Notes under the pieces: model-generated
What the model saw: the letters and a program-made list of their open reading frames with translations, nothing else
The model's database searches: none
Told to the model about the DNA's origin: nothing
Origin: Tragulus kanchil
Taxonomy: Eukaryota; Chordata; Mammalia; Artiodactyla; Tragulidae
Length of the DNA: 64,000 nt
Direction of reading: 5' to 3'
Assembly (NCBI GenBank): GCA_022376925.1
Contig: JAIOJX010000005.1
Span: 158,053,501 to 158,117,500 of the forward strand
Position numbers and translations under genes: made by a program
In this document: piece after piece, positions 1 through 10,671 of the stretch
Layout: every line of letters starts with the position of its first letter
Position numbering within the stretch: position 1 is the first letter of the stretch

Positions 1-117
1 AATCTGTGAGTGTAAAAATAATGCCAATGGCCCTCACTGGTTTAGTTCCTCTTAAGTGTCTATCTCCTGGATGCTTTGGACACTCATAACTAGTAGTTTA
101 TATAGAAAGTTGTGTCA

Positions 118-205
118 GTATTATTTCCATGAGGAAACCAAGCTTCTGAAAGATCAGATAACTTGTCCAAGGTCATGCATCCAGCAAATGAAAATGCTGA
201 ACATG
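118..205 (-). repeat. MIR SINE fragment
   Basis: The sequence around GAGGAAACCAAGC and AACTTGTCCAAGGTCATGC matches the conserved MIR core read on the opposite strand. It is an old tRNA-derived mammalian SINE. The same fragment recurs at 1162-1249 because of tandem duplication 1. Confidence 0.7.
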
Positions 206-326
206 GCATACATCCTGTCATGAACAATTTAAAAATATAAGCATTTACTCTTCTTAGAGATATAGGCCAACAGGTCTGGATTAAATTTTTGAGATTCCGC
301 AAACATTCTTTTAACCCATTTTATTA

Positions 327-479
327 TGGTGGCATTAGTAGTAAAGAACCTGCCAGCCAGTTCAGGCCCTGGGTCAGGAAGATCCTCTGGAGAAGGGCAC
401 AGCAACCCTCTCTAGTATTTTTCCCTGGAGAATCTCACAGACAGAGGAGCTGGCGGGCCACAGCCTGTAGGGTCACACC
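327..479 (+). mobile_element. BOV-A2 SINE, truncated at junction 1
   Basis: It has the BOV-A2 order: a GGTGGC-type head, a 'taaagaacctgcc' motif, a GGAAGATCC motif, 'tggagaatctcacagacaga' and GGAGCTGGCGGGCC. It ends in the middle of the element at the duplication junction, where the complete copies at 1371 and 2508 continue. Confidence 0.8.
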
Positions 480-1044
480 CTGAATTGCCTCAGGGGTTCA
501 GCAGCTGTCACAGCACGGAGGTCAGCCTCCATGGAGGCAGATGGCAAATACCCATTTTAGTCATTGGCGATGTAATTGGTACATGCCAGTTTGTGGTTGA
601 CAACATCATACTGTCTTCTAGTATATTCTTTTGAATATTTCCAGTAGAAAATCTCTGTATATTTGAAGATGGATTAACTTTAGTAACTCATTCTGATTCA
701 AGCCCAGTAGAGTGGGAAATCTACCTAATACTTGTGGTCCATAATTGACAGAAAAATTTACAATGACCCAGAGCTTTGTCATCAAGCCAATTGTTGGGTG
801 ATATTACATTTTTCATGTGTTGCAGAGAATTTCTCAGCTGCTTCAGAATTTCTTGCTTATAAACTGAATGGACAGTATGACCTTGTGGAATGAATTTTGA
901 ATGGACTATGCCATTTGCTTGCTGATGCCTGAAGTTCCTTTAAAGGAGACAAAGATTTTCATTCCACAATTAGAAATAAAGGCCTTAAAATGCAAATACC
1001 TTTGAGACATAGTCTATTGAAATTCATTCACTCACTCACAAGTC
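480..1044. other. Non-coding sequence, nothing recognised
   Basis: This is AT-rich, single-copy within the window, with no long reading frame or repeat I recognise. It is the left part of the second copy of duplication 1; its partner would lie outside the window. Confidence 0.5.
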
Positions 1045-1161
1045 AATCTGTGAGTGTAAAAATAATGCCAATGGCCCTCACTGGTTTAGTTCCTCTTAAG
1101 TGTCTATCTCCTGGATGCTTTGGACACTCATAACTAGTAGTTTATATAGAAAGTTGTGTCA

Positions 1162-1249
1162 GTATTATTTCCATGAGGAAACCAAGCTTCTGAAAGATCA
1201 GATAACTTGTCCAAGGTCATGCATCCAGCAAATGAAAATGCTGAACATG
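1162..1249 (-). repeat. MIR SINE fragment (second copy)
   Basis: Identical counterpart of the MIR at 118-205, shifted by 1044. Confidence 0.7.
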
Positions 1250-1370
1250 GCATACATCCTGTCATGAACAATTTAAAAATATAAGCATTTACTCTTCTTA
1301 GAGATATAGGCCAACAGGTCTGGATTAAATTTTTGAGATTCCGCAAACATTCTTTTAACCCATTTTATTA

Positions 1371-1564
1371 TGGTGGCATTAGTAGTAAAGAACCTGCCAG
1401 CCAGTTCAGGCCCTGGGTCAGGAAGATCCTCTGGAGAAGGGCACAGCAACCCTCTCTAGTATTTTTCCCTGGAGAATCTCACAGACAGAGGAGCTGGCGG
1501 GCCACAGCCTGTAGGGTCACACACTGTTGGACAGGACTGAAGCGACTTAGCACGCATGCACATC
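1371..1564 (+). mobile_element. BOV-A2 SINE
   Basis: A complete BOV-A2 from the 'ggtggcattagtagtaaag' head to the 'ggactgaagcgacttagcac' end typical of the family. It is the second of three appearances caused by duplications 1 and 2. Confidence 0.85.
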
Positions 1565-2261
1565 ATTGGACTTAGGATTTTTTATTACATGGTTTTTGAT
1601 TACAGAGTACCAATACTTTTATCGTTTGACTTCATGTATTTCGAGCCTTGTTAACCATGTTGCCTTTAATTACCAAAATAAATATGAGGAGTTTATGTAT
1701 GATGACCCTTTCGGCATTAGTGTGGGTGTCCTTTGGTCATCTTATGATAATTTACAAAGGAGATAATGGATTTTGATAAAAATCACTTACACCCCTAAGG
1801 GATATCAAGGCATACCTATGTCTAGAAAACCCTGTGTAAAATAACGAAGTCAGCAAGTTATGCCATCTTAGAAAGGCTTGCATATGAGCACGATCACCTT
1901 AAATGCATTTTTCTTTTTTTTTTTTTTTTTTTAACCGATGCTCTAGTCTTAGAATACTGAATTGCTGTTCAACAAGGGAGAGTAGGGCCATGTTCTTATT
2001 TTATTTAGAACATTGGTTCTTATCCCGAACAGTCCTAAGATTCCCTTTTTATAAGAAATACATTGTATTGATCCTTACCATCCTGAAATAAAATTTGTAG
2101 AAAACATAACCTACCCACACACAAAAAAATTTTGATCAATATAATATGACCACAACTGTTTGGTAGTGGAATTTAATAGGTTGATTCTAAGGCTTATAAA
2201 GAAGTATAAAGAGTCAAAAATAACTAAGTCAGCTATGAATGAGAGCAGGGCAGAAAGACTT

Positions 2262-2450
2262 GCTGTGATAGCAGTCATGGCTTATCACAGAGGGGTACGA
2301 GGGGTTTCTGGGGTGCTGGATAGGGGTTGTTTTATAGCTCTTTCCTGAGTTGTACCTTTTATACTTTATCCATATTTCTGTATGTTGGTTATATCACAAT
2401 GAAAAGAAGGTTTGACTAAATCAATATTATGCTGTAGCTATGGCATTAAG
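2262..2450 (+). repeat. Possible L1M 3' end
   Basis: The stretch with GGGGTGCTGGATAGG, 'tttctgtatgttggttata' and 'caatgaaaagaagg' resembles the 3' end of old mammalian L1M elements. It recurs at about 3399-3587 in the second copy of duplication 2. The family call is from memory of the consensus and is tentative. Confidence 0.45.
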
Positions 2451-2507
2451 AAGAAGTGAAAGGAAAAGATGAGATAGGAAGATAAGAATAGCTATCCCAT
2501 TTTATTA

Positions 2508-2701
2508 TGGTGGCATTAGTAGTAAAGAACCTGCCAGCCAGTTCAGGCCCTGGGTCAGGAAGATCCTCTGGAGAAGGGCACAGCAACCCTCTCTAGTATT
2601 TTTCCCTGGAGAATCTCACAGACAGAGGAGCTGGCGGGCCACAGCCTGTAGGGTCACACACTGTTGGACAGGACTGAAGCGACTTAGCACGCATGCACAT
2701 C
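2508..2701 (+). mobile_element. BOV-A2 SINE (third appearance)
   Basis: Same element as 1371-1564, offset 1137. The second copy of duplication 2 begins about 12 bases upstream of its head. Confidence 0.85.
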
Positions 2702-3620
2702 ATTGGACTTAGGATTTTTTATTACATGGTTTTTGATTACAGAGTACCAATACTTTTATCGTTTGACTTCATGTATTTCGAGCCTTGTTAACCATGTTGC
2801 CTTTAATTACCAAAATAAATATGAGGAGTTTATGTATGATGACCCTTTCGGCATTAGTGTGGGTGTCCTTTGGTCATCTTATGATAATTTACAAAGGAGA
2901 TAATGGATTTTGATAAAAATCACTTACACCCCTAAGGGATATCAAGGCATACCTATGTCTAGAAAACCCTGTGTAAAATAACGAAGTCAGCAAGTTATGC
3001 CATCTTAGAAAGGCTTGCATATGAGCACGATCACCTTAAATGCATTTTTCTTTTTTTTTTTTTTTTTTTAACCGATGCTCTAGTCTTAGAATACTGAATT
3101 GCTGTTCAACAAGGGAGAGTAGGGCCATGTTCTTTTTTTTTTTTGAACATTGGTTCTTTTCCCGAACAGTCCTTAGATTCCCTTTGTATAAGAAATACAT
3201 TGTATTGATCCTTACCATCCTGAAATAAAATTTGTAGAAAACATAACCTACCCACACACAAAAAAATTTTGATCAATATAATATGACCACAACTGTTTGG
3301 TAGTGGAATTTAATAGGTTGATTCTAAGGCTTATAAAGAAGTATAAAGAGTCAAAAATAACTAAGTCAGCTATGAATGAGAGCAGGGCAGAAAGACTTGC
3401 TGTGATAGCAGTCATGGCTTATCACAGAGGGGTACGAGGGGTTTCTGGGGTGCTGGATAGGGGTTGTTTTATAGCTCTTTCCTGAGTTGTACCTTTTATA
3501 CTTTATCCATATTTCTGTATGTTGGTTATATCACAATGAAAAGAAGGTTTGACTAAATCAATATTATGCTGTAGCTATGGCATTAAGAAGAAGTGAAAGG
3601 AAAAGATGAGATAGGAAGAT

Positions 3621-5030
3621 GAAAGTTCTCCTACCAATTTCTAGAATGCCTCCTAGAGTGGTACCATCCCCCTGCTGAAAACTTCTGATTTAGAAAATTC
3701 ACTTGATGGGGAGGTTTTACAGCTGTATTGGATAGCACTGCTGTTTTCTTTAACTGATTAAATTGTTTCTTAAATAGTTATCCTAAGTCCCTCAGACCGT
3801 ATTCTGAGCCCATTGCTGCTGATCTCTAGTGGAAACTGAGAGCAACTGATCATTATTTTCACAGGCACACATACATATTTTTGGCCAAACTTGTCTGTAC
3901 CTTCATATTTGCACTTTATTTCTTTTGTTTTATGGACGGCTATACCTGCCAGAATGAACTTAATTATTTATTCCATTGGCAATTTGGCTTCAATCAGAAC
4001 TTCTAGCATCTAACTAATGCCTTACTGTTTGGTGTCATCTCAAAATTCAGTGGCATCTACTTCTCATTCATTTATCTGGTCATGGATGCAAGTGTTCAAC
4101 ATACAGCATTGTTATAACTGACCATGTTACTGTGAATCACTGAAACCGTTTACCTCCATCCTGAGGCCAGCATATAGAAGGAGACACACATACACAGTGT
4201 GTGTGTGTGTGCGTGCCTATAGCAGTTGCAGGTACCAGTTCTAATGGTTGCATGGAACTTCATCTTTTTTGATAAAGCCCTACCATTGACCTCTTGGTGA
4301 TTTTGGATTTAACAAGTCAGAAGCATTGACAAAGGTCTGTGATCCAGGAATTTTACTGAGGCCGAGTCTGGGTCACTGCTAGTGTTGTTTCACAGGTGGC
4401 CTGTGAGCTTCTTAGCTAGTGAGTGAGCAGGGTCCTCTGCCCGGCATTCCATTCGAGTGCCTCCTGTTGGTTTCTACTGATCCTCTTTGGCAGGGTGGCT
4501 CTTACACAGTGATTAAAGAAAGATCTGAGTCATATAAGTCCTGGATATTGTCAGCATAGTAGTGGTATGGAATCATGTTCATCTTAGTGGCAGAATTGGC
4601 TGTGTTAGTCTTAAAATAGTTGTCTTCTACTTAAAGAATAAATAAAAACTTCGAAGGATTAAAATTGTTTTTCCACATTTTGCCAGGGAAATGAGATGCT
4701 GTCAGTGGCTTTTCAGAATGTGCAGACTTACAAACACCTTGGGATGAAGCAGTTTTTACTATTTCATGTCTAGTGTGATTTATTTATATTCTCTTATTGT
4801 TGGCTATTAAGTTTATAGAAAGGAAGATTATTTGGGGCATCATGAAAAGTGTAAAAACGTTTTCTCTTTATTGGAGTCCTCCAAAATGAGCATTTTTCTC
4901 TTCTTTCTGGTCTAAATCATACTCTTTATTAATCACCATGGATTTGAAATTTCAGACCAAGTAAAAAGGACTGATTTGGGGGAGGGGGTCTCATAAATGT
5001 GAAGCATTTCTCAATTATAAGCACTTCCTT
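3621..5030. other. Single-copy non-coding stretch
   Basis: I see no gene, RNA or clear transposable element. The only structured part is a TG microsatellite near 4196-4216. Reading frames are short and closed in all directions. Confidence 0.5.
4196..4216. repeat. (TG)n microsatellite
   Basis: About nine TG units with one interruption (GCGTG), preceded by an ACACA stretch that makes a short alternating purine-pyrimidine tract. Confidence 0.85.
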
Positions 5031-5031
5031 T

Positions 5032-5450
5032 TTTGGTAACAGTTTTATTGAGCTATTTAAAGTGTACAATTTAAAGTGTACAATTTTATGTTTAAGTAAA
5101 TTCACAGAGCTTTGCCACCATCTCCACAGTTAATTTTAGAGCATCTTCACCCCGAAAGAACCGTATGCCTGCTAGCCATCACCTTCCCCATTTCTCCATC
5201 CCTGCCACCTTCACACAACCACTGATTTTTCTGTCTCTATAGCTTTGTCTATCCTGAATGTTTCATATAAATAAAATCATAAAATATGTGGTATTTTGTG
5301 ACTGACTTCACTTAGCATAACATTTTCTAGGTTCATCCATGTTGTAGCATGACACATGTATGAATAGTACTTCTTTCTTTTTATGGTTAAAGATATTCCA
5401 TTATATAGTTATGAGCCATATTTTGTCTAGGCATTCATCATTTGAAAGTA
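5032..5450 (-). mobile_element. L1M-type LINE 3' end, antisense
   Basis: It starts with the 'acagttttattgagc' signature of an L1 3' end read backwards. Then come AAAGTGTACAATTT, CACAGAGCTTTGCCACCATC, 'tttcatataaataaaatcat' and 'ttcatccatgttgtagcat', all in consensus order. Only the 3' end survives and no open reading frame is kept. Confidence 0.8.
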
Positions 5451-5799
5451 GGATTCTTCAAGAACTGGAAATCCCTGACCCTACTTGGTAATAGGAATGG
5501 ATAATGGGAAGGTTTGTCCATAACAAACCTCCAACAGGCACAGTCAATAAATGGAAAGGGTGTCCTGACCCTTTTCTATAACCCTTCTTAGAATAGAGAT
5601 TGTACATAAAAAGTAAATCTATTCAGACCCTACCCCAAACAGAATCCTACTTGGGCTGTCAGGATGGTGGGTCAGGGAGAAGAGAACATGCGCTTTATCA
5701 CATTGAAACTCAACCAGGTATAATCTCAGTAGATCTTAAGAGGCAGGGTCACCACCTAAAAATATGAAATACATAAATCAAAAGAGTAACTGTATTTTT
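5451..5799. other. Non-coding spacer
   Basis: No gene or repeat recognised between the L1 fragment and the BOV-A2. Confidence 0.4.
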
Positions 5800-6014
5800 T
5801 GTTACTGTTGTTCAGTCACTAAGTTGTGTCTGACTCTTTTGCAATCCCATGGACTGTAGCCCGCCAGGCTCTTCTGTCCGTGGGATTTCCCGGGCAAGAA
5901 TACTGGAGTGGGTTGCTGTTTCCTTCTCCAGGGGATCTTCCCCACCCATGGATCAAACCCACATCTCCTGCTTGGCAGGTGGGTTCTTTACTACTGAGCC
6001 ACCAGAAAAGCCCC
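5800..6014 (-). mobile_element. BOV-A2 SINE, antisense
   Basis: The antisense BOV-A2 landmarks follow in order: 'ttgttcagtcactaagttgt', 'cccatggactgtagcc', 'aagaatactggagtggg', CTTCTCCAGGGGATCTTCC and 'aggtgggttctttac'. A weak 7-base AAGAGTA duplication (5782 and 6015) may be the target site. Short frames here on both strands derive from the SINE. Confidence 0.88.
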
Positions 6015-6034
6015 AAGAGTATTTTAAAATAAAT

Positions 6035-6800
6035 GTAAATAGATGCATGTCTGTCTTCCTCCCCACCTCCTTTCCCTACTCCTCTCTAGGGCTGGGAGTG
6101 GGAGGTGTTGGGAGTGATGGAGATGGAGAAAAGAACCACAATACACTTTGAAAGAAAAGTCCAGACTGTCTGATTTGTAATTGAATGGCCTTATATACAG
6201 TTGGGCCAGTTTCTGCATCTGGGCCTTAACCCATTTACATGGTAGTTGTGCAATCCTAAACATTTTTCTCCCTATGCTTAGAGTCAGAAAGAGTGATTTT
6301 GTGTAATTTATTTCTCTTGGAAGGCTCATCTCATACCAAGACTTTTGTTTCATCAAGATCCTTTATATTTTTCCCTTAAATTTTCAATGCGGTTAAATCT
6401 GACTCTTTATGGGCCATAAGCAAAGACATAAATGATAATAGAAAAAAAACATTCTTCAATTATAGCAGGCAAGAGTTGTAGGGTACATTGCTCAGCTGCT
6501 TTCTTTTCCCATGGTAGAAAGCTGATAAATGACTTGAAAGGTTTTCTGTGTTTTTCATCTTCTCCTGTGGGGAAGAAGTAAACTGTGATGATCAGTTACC
6601 CAAAACAAATGTTACTCATATTGTGGGAAAAGGAAAAGTCAACTAAAACTAATATTCACATACTTATTTATTTATTCAACAAATGCTTGAATGCCAGTTA
6701 TTTGTCACTACTTATTAGGTGCTCAGGGATAAATGTGAATAAGACAAAATTTTACCCTCAAAGAGGTTCCATTCTTGGCAAAGGATATAGATTAAAAACC
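6035..6800. other. Non-coding spacer
   Basis: It is pyrimidine-rich at the left, then ordinary AT-rich sequence. No recognised element or conserved protein segment; a 110-residue frame on the minus strand has no domain I recognise. Confidence 0.45.
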
Positions 6801-6805
6801 AGTCA

Positions 6806-7120
6806 GGGCTTCCCTGGTGGTCCAGTGGGTAAGGACACCGCCTTGCAGTGCAAGGGGCGCCGGTTCAATCCCTGGCCTGGGAAGATCCCACGTGCCGCGG
6901 AGCGGCTGGACCGATGTGTCCAATTACCGAGCCGGAGCTCTGGAGCGCATATGCCCAGAGCCAGTGCTCTGCAACAACAGACGCCACCGCGATGGGAGGC
7001 CCACATGGGCCAAAGAACAAAGATGGATGAAAATGGGCAAATGAAAGACCAATAGAAGTGGCCTGCCTGCTCACCTCCCCCCACAACCCCTCCCCCACCA
7101 AATAAATAATAATAAAAAAA
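6806..7120 (+). mobile_element. tRNA-derived SINE, group I
   Basis: The head holds a pol III A-box-like TGGTCCAGTGG and a B-box-like GGTTCAATCCC. The body has GGAGCGGCTGGACCGATGTG and ACAGACGCCACCGCGATGGG, then 'gatggatgaaaatg', then a C-rich tail and an A/T-rich end. An imperfect target-site duplication of about 12 bases (AAAACCAGTCAG / AAAACAAGTCAG) flanks it. It resembles Bov-tA in the head but differs in the body. Confidence 0.88.
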
Positions 7121-7129
7121 ACAAGTCAG

Positions 7130-7644
7130 TCTCTAGACCTCAATGAGATATATGCGACAAGGGTGTCCCCATAGTGTGAGAGTCCAGATGGGATGCCTAA
7201 CTCAGCTAGGTGAGGCTAACTCAAAACACTCCCCCTGGGAGCTTCCCTTATGTAGAGATGAGGGCAGGACCTGGGTGTTGTAGACAGAGTGAGGGAACAT
7301 AGCTCCCAAGTCTTGGGCAGACCAGTTATTTGATACCCTTTCTAGAAATAAATTGTTTAATGGTACTATAGAGGAAATGGGCTTAGCTCTCCAGTGAATA
7401 GTTCCCAGATTACAGAACCCTCCACATCCAGGAATGTACTAAGCCCTGTAGTTAAAGGCATGGACCTTTCTTAGATGGCAGTTCAGCACCTATCCATTCC
7501 ACCCAGAAATCTCGACTTTCACTTCTCCATAGCCTCCCCACATTCCTGGGTTTCCTTCCAACCTTATATATTACTTGGTACTCTGGAATTGTGTTCAGTG
7601 TAGTTTCTTCCATCTCTTTACGTTGTTTTTGTCTAGCAGTGTTT
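7130..7644. other. Non-coding spacer
   Basis: No gene or repeat recognised; only short frames. Confidence 0.45.
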
Positions 7645-7806
7645 TTGTTCTTGCTCAGTTACTAAGTCGTGTCCGACTCTTTGTGACCCCGTGTACTGCA
7701 GCACATCAGGCATTCCTGTCCTTTGCTATCTCCTGGAGCTTGCTCAAACTCATGTCCATTGAATCAGTGATGCCATCTCAAGCTCTGTTGCCTCCTCCTC
7801 TTTACC
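7645..7806 (-). mobile_element. BovB LINE 3' fragment, antisense
   Basis: It reads 'gctcagttactaagtcgtgt', ACTCTTTGTGACCCCGTG, 'tcctggagcttgctcaaact' and 'gtccattgaatcagtgatgc', the order seen in the 3' part of BovB on the opposite strand. No reverse transcriptase sequence is present. Confidence 0.8.
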
Positions 7807-7868
7807 TCAGTCTTTCTAACAGTGTTTAGTTTTAAGCAGTGTTTTAATCTTCCATATAGTCAATCTCA

Positions 7869-8092
7869 GGACTTTCCAGGTGTCACAGTGGTAAAGAATT
7901 GGCTTGCCAGTGAAGGAGACAGAAGAAACGTGTGTTCAATCTCTGGGTCAGGAAGATCCCATAAAGTAGGGAATGGCAACCAGGTCCAGTATTCTTGCCT
8001 GGAAAATTCCATGGACAGACGAGCCTGGTGGGCTACAGTCCATAGGGTCACAAAGAGTCAGATGAGACTGAGCAACTGAGCACAACGCACAT
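7869..8092 (+). mobile_element. BOV-A2 SINE
   Basis: A full-length but diverged BOV-A2, running from 'ggactttccaggtgtcacag' through 'ccagtattcttgcctgg' and CATGGACAGACGAGCC to 'cacaaagagtcagatgagac'. Flanking ATAGTC may be part of a target-site duplication. Confidence 0.85.
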
Positions 8093-8455
8093 AGTCTCTG
8101 TTCTGATAGGTCTTTATAGGGTTTGTGGGGGTGTTTGAACTTGTTCCTGAAGTCATTGAGGAGCCATTTGAAGAAATATGATCAAGGGAGGAATTTCTCT
8201 CTCTCTCTTTTTTTTTTTTTTTGAGGACTCCACTGGTAAGCAGCAAGCATCAATAGATAGAAATGAAGTGAATAAAGGCACCAAACTAAAAGCAGAAAAA
8301 TCAGGGAAACTCTGGTCATAGTCTAGATAAAATGGGATGAGGTTGTGGCAATGGGGATGAAAAAGATGAAATGAAAGTTATTTAGGTGATAAATGGAGTG
8401 ATACTTCGGGAATGATTGACTAGAAGTAGAGGCCATTCTCCACCTCCTGCCTTGG
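8093..8455 (+). repeat. Degenerate old interspersed repeat, family unassigned
   Basis: Phrases such as 'cattgaggagccatttgaag' and 'gatcaagggagg', then a run rich in GGGGATGAAAAAG-like words, resemble a mammal-wide repeat that also seems present at about 57825-58400. I cannot name the family with confidence. A CT/T-rich tract lies at 8197-8222. Confidence 0.35.
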
Positions 8456-8461
8456 GTGCTG

Positions 8462-9235
8462 GGTCAATTTCCTGTTGCTGTTATAACAAGTTATCACAAT
8501 TTAGTGGCTCAAAACCAGCACAGATTTATTGTCTTACAGTTCCAGAAGTCAGAAGTCTGAACTGGGCCTCACTGAACTAAGAGCTCAGTGACTTAGCTGG
8601 TAAAGAACAAGGTGTCACCCCTACTGCATTCGCTCCTGGAGGCTCTGGGGAAGAAAACTTTTTTTTTTTTTTTTTCCTTCTCCTTGGTCTTTTTTCCAAA
8701 TCCTAAAGGCAGCCTACATTCCTTGACTCATGTTCCCTTTCAAACTCAGTGCCAGCAATGGCTAATGAATTCTTTCTCATATTATTACTGTATCCCTCTG
8801 ACTCCAGATCTCTGCTCTCCTCTTCCACACTTAAACATCTCGTGATTGCTGTTACATATAAAGTAGATATAGCAGAGACCTACTGTATAGCACAGGGAAC
8901 TCTGTTCATTACTTTGTAATAACCTATATGGGAAAAAAGAGTCTGAATAAGAATAGATGTATAACTAAATCACTTTGCTGTATACCTGAAATGAACACAT
9001 TATAAATCAGTTATACTCTAATATAAAATAAAAATGAAAAAGAAGTCTTGTGATTACATCAGTCCCACCTAGATAATCTAGAATGATCTCCTCACCTCAA
9101 GGTCAGTTGATTAGCATGTTAATTCCCTTTGTCAGTCACCTAGTCTATTGGCAGGTTCTGCAGATTAGGACAGGGACATTTTTGGGAGGGGGTACTGCTT
9201 TCCCTACCATCGAGTCTGTGAAGATGGTGGTGCCA
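8462..9235 (+). repeat. Old mammalian repeat split by a later L1 insertion
   Basis: The left part (8462-8847) carries 'ttcctgttgctgttataaca', 'cagatttattgtcttacagt' and CTGGAGGCTCTGGGG. The right part (9056-9235) carries 'agtcccacctagataatc', 'cagttgattagcat' and ATTAGGACAGGGACATTT. Together they follow one known mammal-wide repeat order, interrupted at 8848-9045. I recognise the sequence but not its family name. Confidence 0.6.
8848..9045 (+). mobile_element. Artiodactyl L1 3' end, nested insertion
   Basis: It contains 'ctgtatagcacagggaactc', 'aataacctatatgggaaaa', 'ctttgctgtatacctgaaa' and 'ctctaatataaaataaaaa', the 3' end of ruminant-type L1. It is flanked by TCTCGTGATT (8838) and TCTTGTGATT (9046), a 10-base target-site duplication with one mismatch. 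It is severely 5'-truncated. Confidence 0.85.
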
Positions 9236-9382
9236 CTGCCATGTTATAAAAGGAAAAATTTGGAGTTGGAGCATTGAGTTGATCGTTTCTGTCTTAGATA
9301 TTTGGGGTTTAAAGTCCCTGTGGAACCTTCTAGGGGATACGTCCAACATCCAGTTGGATGTGTGGGTTTAAAACTTAGTAGT

Positions 9383-9724
9383 GGGCTTCCCCTGGTGGTC
9401 CAGTGGATAAGGACACCGCCTTGCAGTGCAAGGGGCGCCGGTTCGATCCCTGGCCTGGGAAGATCCCACGTGCCGTGGAGCGGCTGGACTGATGTGTCCA
9501 ATCACCGAGCCAGAGCTCTGGAGCGCATGCGCCCAGAGCCGGTGCTCTGTGACAACAGACGCCACCACAATGGGAGGCCTACACGGGCCAAAAAACAAAG
9601 ACGGATGAAAACAGAGAAATGAAAGACCAGTAGCAGTGGCCCGCCCGCTCCCCTCCCTCCCCAACCCGACCCCCGCCCAAAAATAAATAAATAAATAAAA
9701 AATAAACCAAAAAAAAAAAAAAAC
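9383..9724 (+). mobile_element. tRNA-derived SINE, group I
   Basis: It matches the 6806 copy closely. The B-box-like GGTTCGATCCC is at 9440. The body has GGCTGGACTGATGTG, and the C-rich tail is followed by AAATAAATAAAT and a long A-run. A perfect 11-base target-site duplication, AACTTAGTAGT, lies at 9372-9382 and 9725-9735. Confidence 0.92.
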
Positions 9725-9735
9725 AACTTAGTAGT

Positions 9736-10671
9736 TACTAATTTGGGTGTTAGTTTAAGGAGATAATTATTATGGATGAGGTTGCCTGGGATGGGTATAG
9801 AGAGAGGAAAAACAAGAGAAGGCCAGGTGGAACTCTTGGGTACCCCCTATGTTTGAGGGACAAAATAAAGGAAAAGGATCATATGTAGAAGGAAAGGTAC
9901 TGATAACAAGTGTAGGAAGAAGCAAGAAAAATAAAAGGAAAGAATGGTGTCACAGAAGAATGCACAGCAGTCAGAAGGACTAAAAAAATCTGAACAGATC
10001 CAGTGGAGTGGTGGGAGCAGCAGGCCAGTGGCAGCACACCGAGGAAAAAACCGGGAGACGAAGAGTGGAGATTGATGAGAAGGAAAGGAAAGAGAAAGGG
10101 CAGGAGCCAGGCTTTTTGTTTTTTGTTTTTTGTTTTTTGTTTTTTTAATAATAGATGGTTGGGAAAAAATGATGAATTCAGGTCAGCAGGGCTCTCTGAC
10201 TTGTATCCTCTATTATTCAAAGAATTAGTAAAATTTATTGATAGAGCCACTATTAGCTATTATTTTTGAGATGCCACAGAGCACAAAAGACAGCTGTGAA
10301 AAAACGAGAGAAAAGCTTCGGGATGACCCTGGTAATTACAGATGTCTTCCTATTCCAGATAGCAGGGAAGGTATTACAACATATCATCAAACAATCCACT
10401 TAAAATGAGCACCTTGACAAACACTAGGCCCTGAATAGCAATGACTGTGTTTTTGCAAATGGTAAATTTTGTCAGTTGTTAAGTCTCCTTCAGTGATAGA
10501 CAGGCCATGAATAAAAAGAGGCCATAATAATTGTAACACCTGAACCTTGGTGAAACTTTGGGGGTATTCTGTATTGTGTGAAATGTTAAATATGCGTAGA
10601 GCTGGCACAGCAGCTACAGTGACAATACTGGTTGCTTTGTCTGGTAAGTTTATCTGTGAGCCAGGCGTTGT
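9736..10671. other. Non-coding spacer
   Basis: The first part is purine-rich and may be old repeat remnant. There is a heptamer microsatellite near 10113-10146. A 123-residue minus-strand frame spans it but has no recognisable domain. Confidence 0.45.
10113..10146. repeat. (GTTTTTT)n heptamer repeat
   Basis: About four to five units of a 7-base repeat, ending in a longer T-run. Confidence 0.85.

Larger units (their letters stand above)
1..1523. repeat. Tandem duplication 1, period 1044, first copy cut by window start
   Basis: Positions 1-479 recur at 1045-1523 with a constant offset of 1044. Divergence is abrupt at 480 versus 1524. If the copies are head-to-tail, the junction is 479|480: the first copy lies mostly left of the window and the second is 480-1523. 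The junction falls inside a BOV-A2 SINE. It is probably an unmerged contig overlap; a real tandem duplication is the alternative. Confidence 0.85.
1359..3620. repeat. Tandem duplication 2, period about 1137
   Basis: 1359-2483 recurs at 2496-3620. About 12 bases of filler (2484-2495) separate the copies. Copies differ at several bases near 2000-2055 versus 3137-3190 and in the T-run near 1915 versus 3051. The left 165 bases also belong to duplication 1, so the BOV-A2 there appears three times. Confidence 0.9.

Noticed and set aside
1..3620. CRISPR or satellite array
   Set aside because: The repeats are about 1.1 kb, mostly only twice each, and unrelated between places; there are no short regularly spaced repeats.
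4190..4216. Z-DNA-forming regulatory element
   Set aside because: A short TG/AC tract of this kind is common and nothing nearby suggests a promoter.
6585..7055. 156-residue frame
   Set aside because: Half of it lies in the SINE at 6806-7120 and the rest in plain sequence; no domain and no conserved start context.
9400..9470. tRNA gene suggested by A- and B-box motifs
   Set aside because: The motifs belong to the head of a tRNA-derived SINE; the cloverleaf is not intact and the element has a poly-A end and target-site duplication.
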